Assembly: GCA_964059195.1 (NCBI GenBank)
Contig: CAXKWD010000007.1
Location: forward strand, 59,811,163 to 59,875,162
Direction: 5' to 3'
Source of the DNA: Ectobius pallidus
Lineage: Eukaryota > Arthropoda > Insecta > Blattodea > Ectobiidae
DNA length: 64,000 nucleotides
Part shown: positions 44,438 to 54,676 of the stretch, piece by piece
Layout of the letters: the number at the start of each line of letters is the position of its first letter
How positions within the stretch are numbered: position 1 is the stretch's first letter
Position numbers and translations under genes: made by a program
Notes under the pieces: model-generated
The model's input: only the letters and a program-made list of their open reading frames with translations
Told to the model about the DNA's origin: nothing
Database searches by the model: none

Positions 44438-44574
44438 CTGTATCTAAAAACCTATCACGCCCAGCCAATGATAAGGCTAATAATAAAGTCCATCTTACGC
44501 AACGCATCAGGGGAAATCACTGTACTCTCCATAAAGAAATATAGTTCGCACGCACACGAACCAACTACCATGAT

Positions 44575-44581
44575 GCTACCA
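44575..44581 (-). other. Putative primer binding site, element 2
   Basis: TGGTAGC(A) on the minus strand, four bases inside the 5' LTR, the same word as in element 1. Compatible with initiator tRNA-Met. Confidence 0.5.
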
Positions 44582-44585
44582 CTAC

Positions 44586-45701
44586 TGTACTGGATATTGT
44601 CTTCACCCAACAAAATATATTCCAAAGTCCGTAGGAGAGAGTACAGGAAATAGATATCTTCAAAAGAAGTAAATTTATGCATAACAAGGGCTCTTGTATT
44701 TTTATTTATAAAGCCAAAATGTCATATAAACAACTCACATCACTTAAAAGTGAATAATTAGAACAGATCCTATGTACACAACTCTTTAAAACATTAATAT
44801 TTGGCACAATAATAAAGCAGAATTTAGTTATTATGTCGTATGATACCCGATGCTTACGCAATCTTGAGATTGGGGGAAATGTCTTTAAAACCCTGTTGGG
44901 TTATGTAATCCATTCTATGCGTGTTAACTTGCATACTACACATTTCCGGAAATAAAGCATAACCAGCAAAGTAAGTAAGTAATAAAAAAAACTCAAGAAA
45001 AGCAACAAAGAGAGTTTAAAGATTAAAAAAAAATTAATATATATATATATAAAAACTAAAGTAAACTGAAAACGGAACCTGAACTAAACAAAAGCCGAAA
45101 AATTTACATGACGTTAAATATAAAACGAAATAACACAAGAAAAGAAAGCTTAAGGCAGTTACATGATTAGAAAAATAAGTTCAGACCATACCTGGCATAT
45201 AATGGCCAATTGGCCTGCTGGACAAATTCACTGTTTTAAGGTTAAATTAGTACGTAATCACAGAGCGCAGCTTTAAGTCAACGTGCTTCTAAGTCGGAGG
45301 TCCTCGGCGATCTAATATGGCCGAGAACACGAGCGCTTAACATTGCCGACTGACGTTAGCGCCACAGCACGGAAGAAACGTTAAACACGCACAGAAGTGG
45401 ATATCAGAATATAACAAATGAAATATATATATTAGGCAATAAATAATTAAGTAATAAATAAAGAAATAATTACAGAAAAATACATAAACTGAATGACTAG
45501 AATTAATAATGAATTGAACAAATGAATAACAGACTTAAAAAATAAAGCAAAACCGGAAGTATAGTGACGGAACGGAAATGAACAGCAGAAAAGTACGTAA
45601 TAAGTGAATGTTAGCTAGAAAACACAAAAAAAATACCAGAATAGATATACATATACAATAAATAAGTTTTAATAGAACAAGAACCATTTAATAATGGTTC
45701 A
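44586..45701 (-). repeat. Element 2 5' LTR
   Basis: 1116 bp counterpart of 33602-34751, with scattered substitutions and the short TA run. Confidence 0.92.
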
Positions 45702-45721
45702 GTTTACATATACCTGTACAC

Positions 45722-45727
<6 letters not shown>

Positions 45728-45764
<37 letters not shown>
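45728..45764. repeat. (TA)n microsatellite
   Basis: About 18 TA units directly beside the right flank of gypsy element 2. Confidence 0.95.
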
Positions 45765-45769
<5 letters not shown>

Positions 45770-46080
45770 AATATAAGGGGTGGGTCTCTGTCACCACGGC
45801 ATGGCGCGTCCTGAGGTTGCGGATATAGGATACGGCCTCCAGATATAGAGGTTAGCTGCGGATATGTTGAATAAGCAGTCGAGGACAGACGACATGACAT
45901 CGTCCTCCAGCTTTGGGGTTTGGCGTGAGATTAACAACCTCTCGCAGTAAAAAAAATATTGTTAAGTATTGCTGCCTGATTTATGGATCCTGTCAGTGTA
46001 AAATTTTCCGCAGGTGAAATAGTCCCTCGTTCGGATCTCCGGGTAGGGACTACACTGAAGGAGTCTAATATTCGTAGGAA

Positions 46081-46172
46081 CTACAGATTGGGAACATGGA
46101 ACGTTAGGACCTTATATAGACCTGGTGCGCTTAAATCGGTAACTAGAGAATTAGATAAATGAAGATTAGATG
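46081..46172 (+). pseudogene. RTE-type LINE endonuclease, N-terminal end
   Basis: 'RLGTWNVRTLYRPGALKSV' is the start of the APE-type endonuclease of this LINE group. Trp is replaced by a stop in 'LDK*RLD'. The sequence is cut at the 12-bp target duplication gaagattagatg and continues at 46885. Confidence 0.8.
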
Positions 46173-46853
46173 AAAAGTAAGGTAATGTGGGTCTCAAAAC
46201 AAGATAGATCCTATGAAGAACTTGATATTGAATGTGATGGAAAAACACTGGAGAAGATTGAAACTTTCCAATACCTTGGCACAATAATAAGTAGTGATGG
46301 GAGAATAGAACATGAGGTACTAAATAGAGTTAAAAAAGCTACGTCAGCCTATTATGAAATGAATAGGACTATAATAGGAAAAAGAGAAATAAACAACAAA
46401 ACAAAACTACAGATATATAACGCAATAATGGTACCAATCACCTTATATGGAATGGAAAGTTTGGCGTTACAGGACAAACATTTGAGTAAAATCACGGCCA
46501 TAGAAATGAAGTGTATGAGAAGAATAGCAGGGAAAACTAGAAGAGACAGATTGCGAAATGAAAGAATTAGAGATGAGGTTGGACACAAGAAAACAATTGT
46601 TAGCTTAGTAGAAGAACGTCAGCTAAAATGGTATGGACATGTTAGAAGGATGGGAGAAGAAAGGAAAGCAAAACAAGTTTTTGAAATGCGAGTGGGAGGA
46701 AGATCTGGACGAGGCAGACCCCGTATTACTTGGGAGGACAGAATCGAAAGGATTGGGCAGAAACATGGAAAGACAGTGATGGAAATGAAAAGGATAAGCG
46801 AAGATAGGTCTAAATGGAGGAGATGGATTGAACGAGGGTACCCCGACGCCTGA
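46170..46853 (+). pseudogene. Inserted LINE: RT C-terminal fragment
   Basis: 227 open codons of a second LINE: 'FQYLGTIISSDGRI', 'LYGMESLAL', 'CMRRIAGKTRRDRLRNERIR', 'RQLKWYGHVRRM' and 'GRPRITWEDRI'. The element (46173-46884) has a (GAA)n tail and the target duplication gaagattagatg at 46161-46172 and 46885-46896. The frame is intact, but everything upstream of motif D is missing by 5' truncation. Confidence 0.88.
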
Positions 46854-47129
46854 AAAGGCAAATGGGATTGAAGAAGAAGAAGAAGAAGATTAGATGTAGT
46901 AGCAGTACAGGACGTTAGATGAGAGGTGCCAATGCGGGCAGACGCGTATACCTTTTTCTACGAAAACGGGAATGATAACCATCAATTAGGGAATTTATAT
47001 ATAGGAGAATTAATTCAGCCATTAAGAAAGTATAGTTTATTAATGATAACCTTTTTCTTAAGTTATTCTAAGAGGACAGTGGTGTGACATTATTAGACAA
47101 TGGGCTACCAATATGAAACCCTCCCCCCG

Positions 47130-47432
47130 TGGGAATTTCCGACACATATATTTTTTGTTGGTATTGTCATCTAGTTTAAGATTTTAGTTGTTTGCCCCTT
47201 ATCAATTACAGCATTTAGCCGGAAACCCCGGAAAACCCCGGAAATCCGGAGAAAATGAAATTGTTTTAATTTTTCATTGTTCTCTGCTCCAAATATTCCC
47301 AGGGAATTTCTGACTCACACATTTTTGTTCGTATTGGCATCTAGTTTAATGTTTCAGTTGTTTGTCCCTTATAAATGACAACATATCCCCGGAAAACCCG
47401 GAAAACCACGTATATACGGAGAAAATTACTTT
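47130..47432 (+). repeat. Left arm array, units 1-2
   Basis: Units recognised by 'ccccttatcaattacagcat' at 47197 and a variant at 47367. Each unit also contains 'ttgttggtattg', 'catctagtttaag' and 'ccggaaa...ccgg' runs. Confidence 0.85.
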
Positions 47433-47628
47433 GTTTTATTTGACTCAACTTTGGAATAGGTCCCTTAAAAAAAATTCACATTTCCTGCGTTTTTCTTGTA
47501 TTTCTGAATTTTTAAGGCCTACGCGTCATTTAACATTTATACTGCATTTTTTTTTTAATCACACAAACGTTTATATCATTTATTTATATAAACAGATTAA
47601 TTGCACATTCGCCGAATTCTTTACTTAC

Positions 47629-47802
47629 CAGGCACGCGCCATTTTGGATTGGAGACGTCAAGTACTGCTGCCAACATTGCTGGAATTGTCTACCCTAGGT
47701 CACGCTGCCAATTTCCAACGTGAAGACACTGACTCTAATGTGCAATTTCGTAACGCTACAAGTGACGCTACGGGTGAAGCTGCAGCTAGCACTTCCAATT
47801 AA
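47629..47802 (+). other. Coding-like stretch in the Merlin 3' side
   Basis: About 58 open plus-strand codons with a normal amino-acid mix ('ARAILDWRRQVLLPTLLEL') just after a good splice-acceptor-like 'ttctttacttaccag'; on the minus strand the same place gives a donor-like 'gtaagt' after ATGGCGCGTGCCTG. It may be a captured exon or a second Merlin reading frame. No family recognised. Confidence 0.25.
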
Positions 47803-47910
47803 ATTAAATGTACCGAAATGTTTGTTTGATCTATTTGTGATGGAAATGAATGTATGCAATTCTAAAATTAGTAGGCCTATAATACCTCAAACACTAGTAC
47901 AATATTTACA

Positions 47911-47971
47911 ATAATAATAATAATAATAATAATTTATTTACAATAATAATAATAATAATAATTTATTTACA
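47911..47971. repeat. (AAT)n microsatellite, duplicated
   Basis: Two runs of 'aataataat...tttatttacaa' in tandem, inside Merlin just after the transposase stop. Confidence 0.9.
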
Positions 47972-48004
47972 AGTAAAGGCGCTAAACCTACTTAACTTTA
48001 AACT

Positions 48005-49174
48005 CTAGTCTACAGGATAAACAGTTCTGATATCTTCAATCATTTCCTGAAACGGATCTGCTAGTCGGTGCTTACAGTCCAGACGCCACAAGTATTCTAC
48101 CAAATTCGTATCTACCTGTTCGCGTCTGATACCGCCCCTGGATAGGCGTGCTCGGAGAGATCTCCAACGTGACTCGATATTGTTCGTATGAACACCAGTC
48201 ACCGGATTTACGAAATGCTGGCTATGGTTTACAGTGAGATGGGCTGCGAACCCGCCACCCAGTAAGCCATTGTAGCCTCTCCAACAATCAGTATGGATTG
48301 TAGAAGCGAAATCCACATGCTGCGCAATTAAGGCAAACAGAGTGGCAGCATCTCTATTGTTGTTGGGGCACACTGTCATGCGTACCTCCTCAGTATTCAC
48401 GTCGATCATCCCTAGGATCCAGTTCCCTTCGACAATGCGACCGCGTTGGAATTTTCTTCTACCGATCTTGCATTCGTCGATCTGAACGACGTGTCCGGCA
48501 CCGCCAATTCTCCCCCTATTTGCATATTTCGTATCCATCGAAATCATGCAAACTTCTCTACAGTAGCTGAACCAGTCAGCTATTGTAGAAGAACTGACCT
48601 CACTATTTCGCAGATCTCTATGAGAAGTTTGAATGATAGTGAAATCATAGGAGAGAGCATGAGCAAAACAGTACGTTATGATTAGTACTTGGGCAGGTAA
48701 GATTTTAGCACCTTCAAACCATGTCCCTTTTGCTACGGACTGAGAAAACTGTCCATGTCCTTTCCTGCAGGAGAAAATCTGATATTTCTTTCCCTGTTTT
48801 GTCACAGGATTAAGGGGAGCAAAGCAGACCGTACATAACATATGTGTTTTTAATAATCCCTCGTCATACAAAAATTGCATACATTCATCTTCATTGAAAA
48901 CAAATTCAAAATCGTGGAAACTGATCATCTCTAATTTATTCGCCATGACAGTGCTAGCGTTAGCATTCACCCACAACGTACACTTACCAGTTCCTTCAGC
49001 AAAGTGACAGAGACAAAATTGGAAAATCATTTTCAGGTCAAAACCCACCATTCTATAAACAATGGTTTTCCGAAACATATGTTTCACATTTTGGGACTTG
49101 AACCCATCTGCAGAACACATGTCTGGGGTTTTGGTGCATATATTGGCAGCAGTGACTTCAGATGTTGCCTCCAT
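48005..49174 (-). CDS. Merlin transposase (ISXO2-like DDE), 389 aa, intact
   Basis: A complete minus-strand frame from Met 49174 to TAG 48005-48007. Residues 114-140 hold a zinc ribbon (C-x2-C at 114/117, Cys 136, His 140). The ISXO2/IS1595-like catalytic domain follows: Asp 233 in 'VQIDECKIG', Asp 296 in 'IHTDCWRGY' and Glu 334 in 'HTNNIESRW', with 'GNWILGMID' and 'CPNNNRDAATL' between. It would cut and paste Merlin by binding the terminal repeats. The N-terminal ~100 residues are not recognised and could bind DNA. All catalytic residues are present, there is no interruption, and the target duplication is perfect, so this is the best candidate in the window for a recently active gene. Confidence 0.93.
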   Translation of the reverse strand: MEATSEVTAANICTKTPDMCSADGFKSQNVKHMFRKTIVYRMVGFDLKMIFQFCLCHFAEGTGKCTLWVNANASTVMANKLEMISFHDFEFVFNEDECMQFLYDEGLLKTHMLCTVCFAPLNPVTKQGKKYQIFSCRKGHGQFSQSVAKGTWFEGAKILPAQVLIITYCFAHALSYDFTIIQTSHRDLRNSEVSSSTIADWFSYCREVCMISMDTKYANRGRIGGAGHVVQIDECKIGRRKFQRGRIVEGNWILGMIDVNTEEVRMTVCPNNNRDAATLFALIAQHVDFASTIHTDCWRGYNGLLGGGFAAHLTVNHSQHFVNPVTGVHTNNIESRWRSLRARLSRGGIRREQVDTNLVEYLWRLDCKHRLADPFQEMIEDIRTVYPVD

Positions 49175-49289
49175 TCTTAGTCTCGGAACTTCGGGAATCT
49201 TCGCACTTCATAGCATATCAACGTGAACTTTCGGACTTAGAAAATTTTCGAGGGACTTATATCAAATTTTATCCGTTTTATTTTTTAAA

Positions 49290-50110
49290 TCTTTGTTCTT
49301 TGCACCTAATATTCAAAGGGAATTTCTGACTTATATGTTTTTTGTTGGCATTACCATCTAGATTAAGGTTTCAGTTGTTTGCCCCTTATCAATTACAGCA
49401 TATCCCCGGAAAACACCGAAAACCACGAAAATCCGGAGAGAGGGTCATCGTTTTATTTTTTTAAAATCTTTGTTATTTGCTCCTAGTATTCAAAGGGAAT
49501 TGGTGAACCATATGTTTTTGTGTTGGTATTCCCATATAGATTAAGGTTCCAGTTGTTTTCCCCTTACCAATTACAGCATATCCCCGGAAACCCCGGAAAA
49601 CCACGTATATACGGAGAAAATTACTATGTATTATTTTTTAAATCTTTGTTCTTTGCTCCTAATATTCAAAGGGAATTTCTGATTCGTATGTTTTTTTGTT
49701 GGTATTGCCATCTAGATTAAGGTTTCAGTTGTTTGCCACTTATGAATTATAGCATATCTCCAGAAAACTCCGAAAGCCACGGAAATCCGGAGGAATTGAC
49801 TTTTTACAAATTTCTTTAAAATCTTTGTTCTTTGCTCCTAATATTCCCAGGGAATTTCTGACTCATATGTTTTTTTTTTTGGTATTGCCATCTAGTTTAA
49901 GATTTAAGTTGTTTTCCCCTTATCAATTACAGCATATCCACGTAAACCCTGAAAACCACGAAAATCCGCAGAAAATGAGATTGTTTTAATTTTTTTTTAA
50001 TCTTTGCTCTTTGATACTAATATACCCAGGAAATATCTGGATCACATAATTGTTGTTGCTATTGCCATATAGTTTAAGGTTTCAGTTGTTTTCCCCTTAC
50101 CAATTACAGC
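49290..50110 (+). repeat. Left arm array, units 3-7
   Basis: Units with the word 'ccccttatcaattacagcat' or variants at 49381, 49560, 49736, 49917 and 50095, a period of 176-181 bp. Confidence 0.9.
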
Positions 50111-50112
50111 AT

Positions 50113-50560
50113 GACAAAGAATACTGGAAAAAATCCTGATGCTGAAGGGATGAAGGCGATTGAAAACCTGGCAGAACACACTTCATATTCTAATTCACAT
50201 CTGTGAATGATAATTATCTTACGAAACTTTCCACAGTCACACCAAACTTTCTTGACTGAAGTTAGAGAAGGGACATTCGGTAAAACAGCACAATTTTGGA
50301 ATGGTAATATGAACAAAGTGTCATTGATTTTGAGATTTCAGCGAGCAACTAAAGAAAACAACTTTGACTTACACTTGGCATGTTTAGAAGATATGATTCC
50401 CCTTTTCTTTGCATGTGACCATCACAATTATGGCAAATATCTCGTAGTCCATATACTCACCCTTTTGAACCTGCAAGGGACACACTTGAAGCAGAAGAAT
50501 TACTTCGCAATAACGGTTTCAGTAACCGTAGATCACAAGTTCCAAGTTCTAGAAATTCTG
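50113..50560 (+). pseudogene. Captured protein-coding fragment at the element centre
   Basis: In the longest frame (from 50207) 'FDLHLACLEDMIPLFFACDHHNYGKYL' (in part: MIPLFFACDHHNYGKYL) resembles the 'W-x-LHL-x-x-x-x-x-M-x-x-FFA-x-D-x-x-NY-x-x-x-L' stretch that I know from uncharacterised metazoan proteins often found in many copies. In another frame 'EAEELLRNNGFS' continues the similarity, so there is a frameshift near 50480. No catalytic motif is visible. The family assignment is from memory and unverified; the fragment may come from a host gene or from another element. Confidence 0.45.
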
Positions 50561-51690
50561 TGGATTTTCGTGGTTTTCCGGCTTTTACGGGGATATGCTG
50601 TAATTGAATATGTAAGTCAGAAGTTCCCTGGGAATATTAGGATCAAAGAACAAAGGTTTTTAAAAAATTTAAACGAACACATTTTCTTCGGATTTTTGAG
50701 GTTTTCGGAGTTTTCCGGGGATATGCTGTAATTGATAAGGGGCAAAATACTGAAACCTTAATCTCCAAGGCAATACCAACACAAAACCATATGAGTCACC
50801 AATTTCCTTTGAATACTAGGTGCAAAGAACTAAGATTTAAAAAAATTAAAACAAAGTCATTTTCTCCGGGCTTCCGTGGTTTTCAGAGTTTTCTGGGGAT
50901 TTGCTGTAATTGATAAGGGGCAAACAACTGAAACCTTAATGGCAATGCCAACACAAAACCATATGAGTCACAAATTCCCTTTGAATACTAGAAGTAAAGA
51001 ACTAAAATTAAAAAAATTAAAAAAAGTAATTTTCTCCGGGTTTCCGTGGTTTTCGGAGTTTTCTGGGGATTTGCTGTAATTGATAAGAGGCAAACAACTG
51101 AAACCTTAATCTGGATGGCAATACCAACAAAAGAACATATGATTCAGAAATTCCCTTTGAATATTAGAAGCAAAGAACAAATATTTTAAAAATAAAACAT
51201 TGTCATTTTCTCCGTATAAAAGTGGTTTTTCGGGTTTTCCGGGGATATGTTGTAATTTCTAAGGGGCATACAACTGAAAACTTAAACTAGATGACAATAC
51301 CGACAAAAAATATTTGAGTCAGAAATTCCCTGGGCATATTAGGAGCAAAGAACAAAGAAAAATTATATCAAACTCATTTTCTCCAGATTTCCGTAGTTTT
51401 CCGGGGTTTCCGGGTAAATGCTGTAATTGATAAGGGGCAAACAACTAAAGACTTACACTAGATGGTAATACCAACAAAAAATATGTGAGCCAGAAATTCC
51501 CTGGGCATATTAGGAGCAAAGAACAAAGAAAAATTAAAACAAACTCATTTTCTCCGGATTTCCGGGGTTTCCGGGTAAATGCTGTAATTGATAAGGGGCA
51601 AACAACTGAAAACTGAAACTAGATGGTAATACCAACAAAAAATATATGTGTCGGAAATTTCCACGGGGGGGGATGGGGGGTATACAGTAG
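50560..51690 (-). repeat. Right arm array, seven units in inverted orientation
   Basis: Units with 'atgctgtaattgataagggg' or variants at 50593, 50712, 50900, 51071, 51247, 51418 and 51579, mostly 160-190 bp apart. Outermost sequence mirrors the left end. Confidence 0.9.
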
Positions 51691-51706
51691 CCTACGCTCT
51701 ATATAG

Positions 51707-52160
51707 TTATTAATGTCCATGCACCAACAGAGGATAAACAAGATGATGACAAGGATAGTTTACATGAGGAAAAGGAATGAATATTTGATCAGTTTCCGGC
51801 ATATCACATGAAAATTGTGCTGGGAGATTTCATAGCAAAAGTAGGAAGGGAGGATATTTTCAAGCCCACGATTGGGAACGAAAGTCTCCACTTGCAGAGC
51901 AATGGCAATGGGGTTAGATTAGACTAGTGAATTTTGCCACCGCTAAAAATTTAACAGTAAAGAGTACAAAATTCATACATCGCGATATTCATAAATACAC
52001 ATGGACCTGGCCAGATGAAAAGACTCATAATAAAATCGACCATGTGCTAATAGATGCAAGGAGGCAGTCTAGTATAATCTAGTTCGAACGTTTAGGGGTG
52101 CTGACTGCGATTCGGATCACTATCTAGTAGTTACGGCTGTTCGGAGAAACTTTCGTTAAA
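51707..52160 (+). pseudogene. RTE-type LINE endonuclease, C-terminal part
   Basis: 'NVHAPTED', 'KIVLGDFIAKVGRED' (GDFNAKxG motif with Asn changed to Ile), 'KYTWTWPDEKTHNKIDHVLI' (in part) and then the SDH region ('CDSDHYLVV' in a shifted frame). This is the rest of the endonuclease begun at 46081. Stops are present. Confidence 0.82.
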
Positions 52161-52839
52161 CAAAGGAACTAGTCAAAATTTCTATATAAAGAGATTAAAT
52201 CTGAAATGTCTAAGTGAAAACGAAAGAAGGAATGCTTACCAAGTCGAGATTTCAAATAGATTTTTAGTCCTAGAAAACACTGCCGAACAGGAAGCTAAGG
52301 ATGATATGAATATCGATAATACTTGGGAATGCATTAATAAGTATTAAAGTAGCCGCAAAAGAAACATTAGACCCGGTTGAACTGAAACCAAATAAACCGT
52401 GGTTTGATGATGACTGTGTGAAATTAATAAATGCGACAAAGCAGCCAAAACTACAGTGGTTGCAGAATCCGAATGACACTACGGTCGAAAATCTCAACAA
52501 TGCTAAACGCGAAACTTCTAGAACCATTAGAACAAAGAAAACAAACAAACCATCTCAAAGACAAAGTAAATGAGTCAGAGGACAATAGTAAACACAAAAA
52601 TGTTAGGGACCTCTACAACTGAATATACGAGTTCAACCTAGAATAAACATAATTAAGGACAATGATGGCACTATATTCGCGGCTCCGAATAATATTTTGA
52701 ATACGCAGAAAAATTTCTTTAATCAAGTATTAAAAGTACATGGAGATGTCCAAAGTGTATGAAGTGAAATATTCACAGCAGAGCCGATGGTTGCTGAACC
52801 AACTCTAACAGAAGTAGAAACAGCTATAGGCTAGGTAAA

Positions 52840-53400
52840 CTAAAAAGTCACAAATCTCCAGGCGATGTCCAAATTCCAGCAGAATTAATCAAAGCAAGTG
52901 GGGATAGATTAAACGAAGAGATCTATAAACTCATTCTTATGATTTGGAGAAAGGAGGAATTGGTAGAGGAATGGAAAGAATCTATTATTATACCGATCCA
53001 GGGAGATAGGGCCAAATGTAATAACTATCGAGGAATTTCTCTCTTATCAACATCATACAACATTTCTATCTAATTTACTGTTGTCAAGATTAACCCCATA
53101 TGCGGACAAAGTTACTGGAGATCACCAATGTGAATTTAGGCAAAATAGATCAACCAATCATCCTATATTTTGTATTCGCCAAATCTTGGAGAAAAAGTGG
53201 GAATATAATAAGTCAGTTCACCACCTATACATAGATTTTAAAAAGTATATGATTCAGTTAGGCGAAACAAATTGTACAATATCCTCATTGAGTTCGGAAT
53301 ACCAAAGAAGTTAGTTAGGCTAATCAAAATGGGTCTACATGAAACCTATAGCAGAGTCAGGGTAGAGAAATTAATATCAGGCACAAGCAACGAGGATTAA
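52840..53400 (+). pseudogene. RTE-type LINE reverse transcriptase, N-terminal part
   Basis: 'KSPGDVQIPAELIKASG', 'IYKLILMIWRKEELVEEW', 'NNYRGISLLSTSYNI', 'HQCEFRQNRSTNHPIF' and 'VHHLYIDFKKY' (motif A, Asp present). The frame shifts at least twice. Motifs B and C are missing; at 53400 the LINE sequence ends abruptly. Confidence 0.82.
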
Positions 53401-53995
53401 GCTAAGCTCGGAGTTCAAGATTGTCAACCAACTAAACACGCAAGAAGATAACGTTGATGTTATTTCTCATCTCAAATAACACACACGTCAACTATACAAC
53501 GCAGCATATTTACATTCAGATTAAAATAAAAACTGACACGCATAATGATATACCAGTATATAAAATTTTAAGGACTGATAGCAATTAGTGCTACTACATC
53601 AAGAAATAATAGACACATTAATTAACAACATTTTATCTTATCCATTGGACTGAACAAAAATTTAGCATATTTATTATAATTTATGCAACTAATGTCTTAT
53701 GTGCTAATTTTAGCTTTTTAACTTTTGAATCTTATGTTTTTAGACACGATACAAACCAGCAATAATACTAACACTGATCTCAATGTTACTACACTGGGTA
53801 TATTGCATCTACTAGTACAAATCTTTATATACATAACCACAAGTAACTAGTAACAAATAAAATTAATCAACAAAGCGTGTTTTCTTTCATTTTAGCACTT
53901 TCTTGGATTCCCTGCTTTGCTTTTTCTGTTGCTTATTTTTGAGTGGTATATAGGCGGTATATAATTTTGACAATTACATCTATACCACTGGAAAA
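53401..53995. other. Unexplained block replacing RT motifs B-C
   Basis: AT-rich sequence with no LINE similarity, lying where the RT motifs B and C should be. It could be an unidentified insertion with a deletion of LINE sequence. No terminal repeat or target duplication is visible. Confidence 0.4.
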
Positions 53996-53999
53996 ATGA

Positions 54000-54573
54000 A
54001 ATTGATTAACTATGAGTATATGGTAATGTAACGTCAAAATAATGCTCTACAAGATGTTAGAATAGCCGGTAAATCGTTCGAACAAGTGGAAAAATTCTAA
54101 TATCTGGGAGCAATAATTACAGACCCAAATAATATTAAGGCAAAAGTTAAGTCTCCACTAAAAGCACGAAATTCATGTTTTTATGAAGTTTAGAAACTCT
54201 TATCTTCTCGTCTTCAGTCCAGAAATCTATAAATATAGATTTAGAATAATATTATCCCGCCGGTTGTATTATATGGATGTGAGACATGGCCGCTTACTGA
54301 ACAGGAAGAACATAGGAGGGTTTTAAAACAGGGTGCTTAGAAAAATATTTGGGTCCAAGAGGGATGAAAATGGGGACTGGAGAAAATTGCATAACGACTA
54401 GCTTCATGACCTGTAGGCCTACTCTTCACCGGAATTAAATGTAATTAAATCACGGAGGATGAAATGGGCTGGACATGTTGTGCGCATGGGAGAGGAAAGC
54501 CAATATCTCAGAAGTATTGGCTGGGAGTCCCAAAGGTGAAAGACCACTTGGAAAACCTAGATGTAGGTGGGAG
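54000..54573 (+). pseudogene. RTE-type LINE RT C-terminal part
   Basis: 'IAGKSFEQVEKF*YLGAIIT', 'PPVVLYGCETWPLTEQEEHR' and the degraded 'KWGLEKIA', 'MGWTCCAHG' stretches follow the thumb and tail of the LINE, with many stops. It breaks at 54573 within the tail sequence 'RCRWE'. Confidence 0.78.
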
Positions 54574-54676
54574 TTGGCACTCTGCTGATGATGCAGGAAC
54601 ACCACCTACGAAACGGCCGTCCAGAAGTTTACCAAGGTAAATAAAGTGCGTTAAGGAAAGTGTTTTTATTCAACTA
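54574..54676 (+). mobile_element. 103-bp hammerhead-bearing relic inserted in the LINE
   Basis: Interrupts the LINE tail exactly between the codons for E ('gag', 54571-54573) and D ('gac', 54677). It contains CTGATGA (54585-54591) and GAAAC (54610-54614), the two conserved boxes of a hammerhead ribozyme, followed by 'ccagaagttta', similar to the end of the Penelope-like pLTR (cggaagtttt). A short internal stem (agg..cct) is possible between the boxes. It is most simply a terminal fragment of a Penelope-like or related retroelement. The fold has not been verified. Confidence 0.5.

Larger units (their letters stand above)
33602..45701 (-). mobile_element. Ty3/gypsy LTR retrotransposon, element 2
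   Basis: About 12.1 kb on the minus strand. LTRs are 44586-45701 (5') and 33602-34751 (3'); the target duplication is gttt (33598-33601 and 45702-45705). The order is 5' LTR, primer site, gag, protease, RT, RNase H, integrase, long 3' region. The coding parts resemble element 1 throughout, but the LTRs do not look alike, so these are related but separate families. It carries two later insertions in the 3' region (35435-35784 and 37041-38930). RNase H-integrase is open over 535 codons; RT has altered catalytic residues. Confidence 0.93.
47442..49274 (-). mobile_element. Merlin DNA transposon (autonomous, intact ORF)
   Basis: 1833 bp inserted in the left arm, between array units 2 and 3. Its target duplication is gttttattt (47433-47441 and 49275-49283), nine bases, as expected for Merlin/IS1016-type transposition (8-9 bp). 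The ends show a diverged terminal repeat: left 'tttggaataggtccct' against right complement 'tttgatataagtccct'. It encodes one transposase on the minus strand (48005-49174). Confidence 0.85.
47097..51698. mobile_element. Long-TIR element with 7+7 tandem units and captured gene fragment
   Basis: Inserted in the LINE between the codons for 'CDII' (to ~47096) and 'VINVHAP' (from ~51705). Both ends share 'gggctac' and 'gtgg(g/a)aatttccgacacata' in opposite orientation. Each arm is an array of seven ~175-bp units, left in plus and right in minus orientation. The centre (50110-50560) contains protein-coding remnants unlike any transposase. The flanks attattag / ctatatag suggest an 8-bp target duplication with two mismatches. 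Long TIRs, 8-9 bp duplication and gene capture recall Mutator-like elements (Pack-MULE), but no MULE transposase is visible, so the class is open. Confidence 0.75.

Noticed and set aside
48446..48685. Plus-strand frame of 79 codons within the Merlin gene
   Set aside because: Lies antisense to the intact transposase and has no motif.
50876..51079. Frames within the right arm units ('GFPWFSEFSGD')
   Set aside because: Each is the translation of a tandem unit and recurs with the unit.
47130..51690. Regular ~175-bp repeats resembling a CRISPR-like array
   Set aside because: Units are far longer than CRISPR repeats, diverged throughout, occur as two inverted arms, and the genome is eukaryotic.
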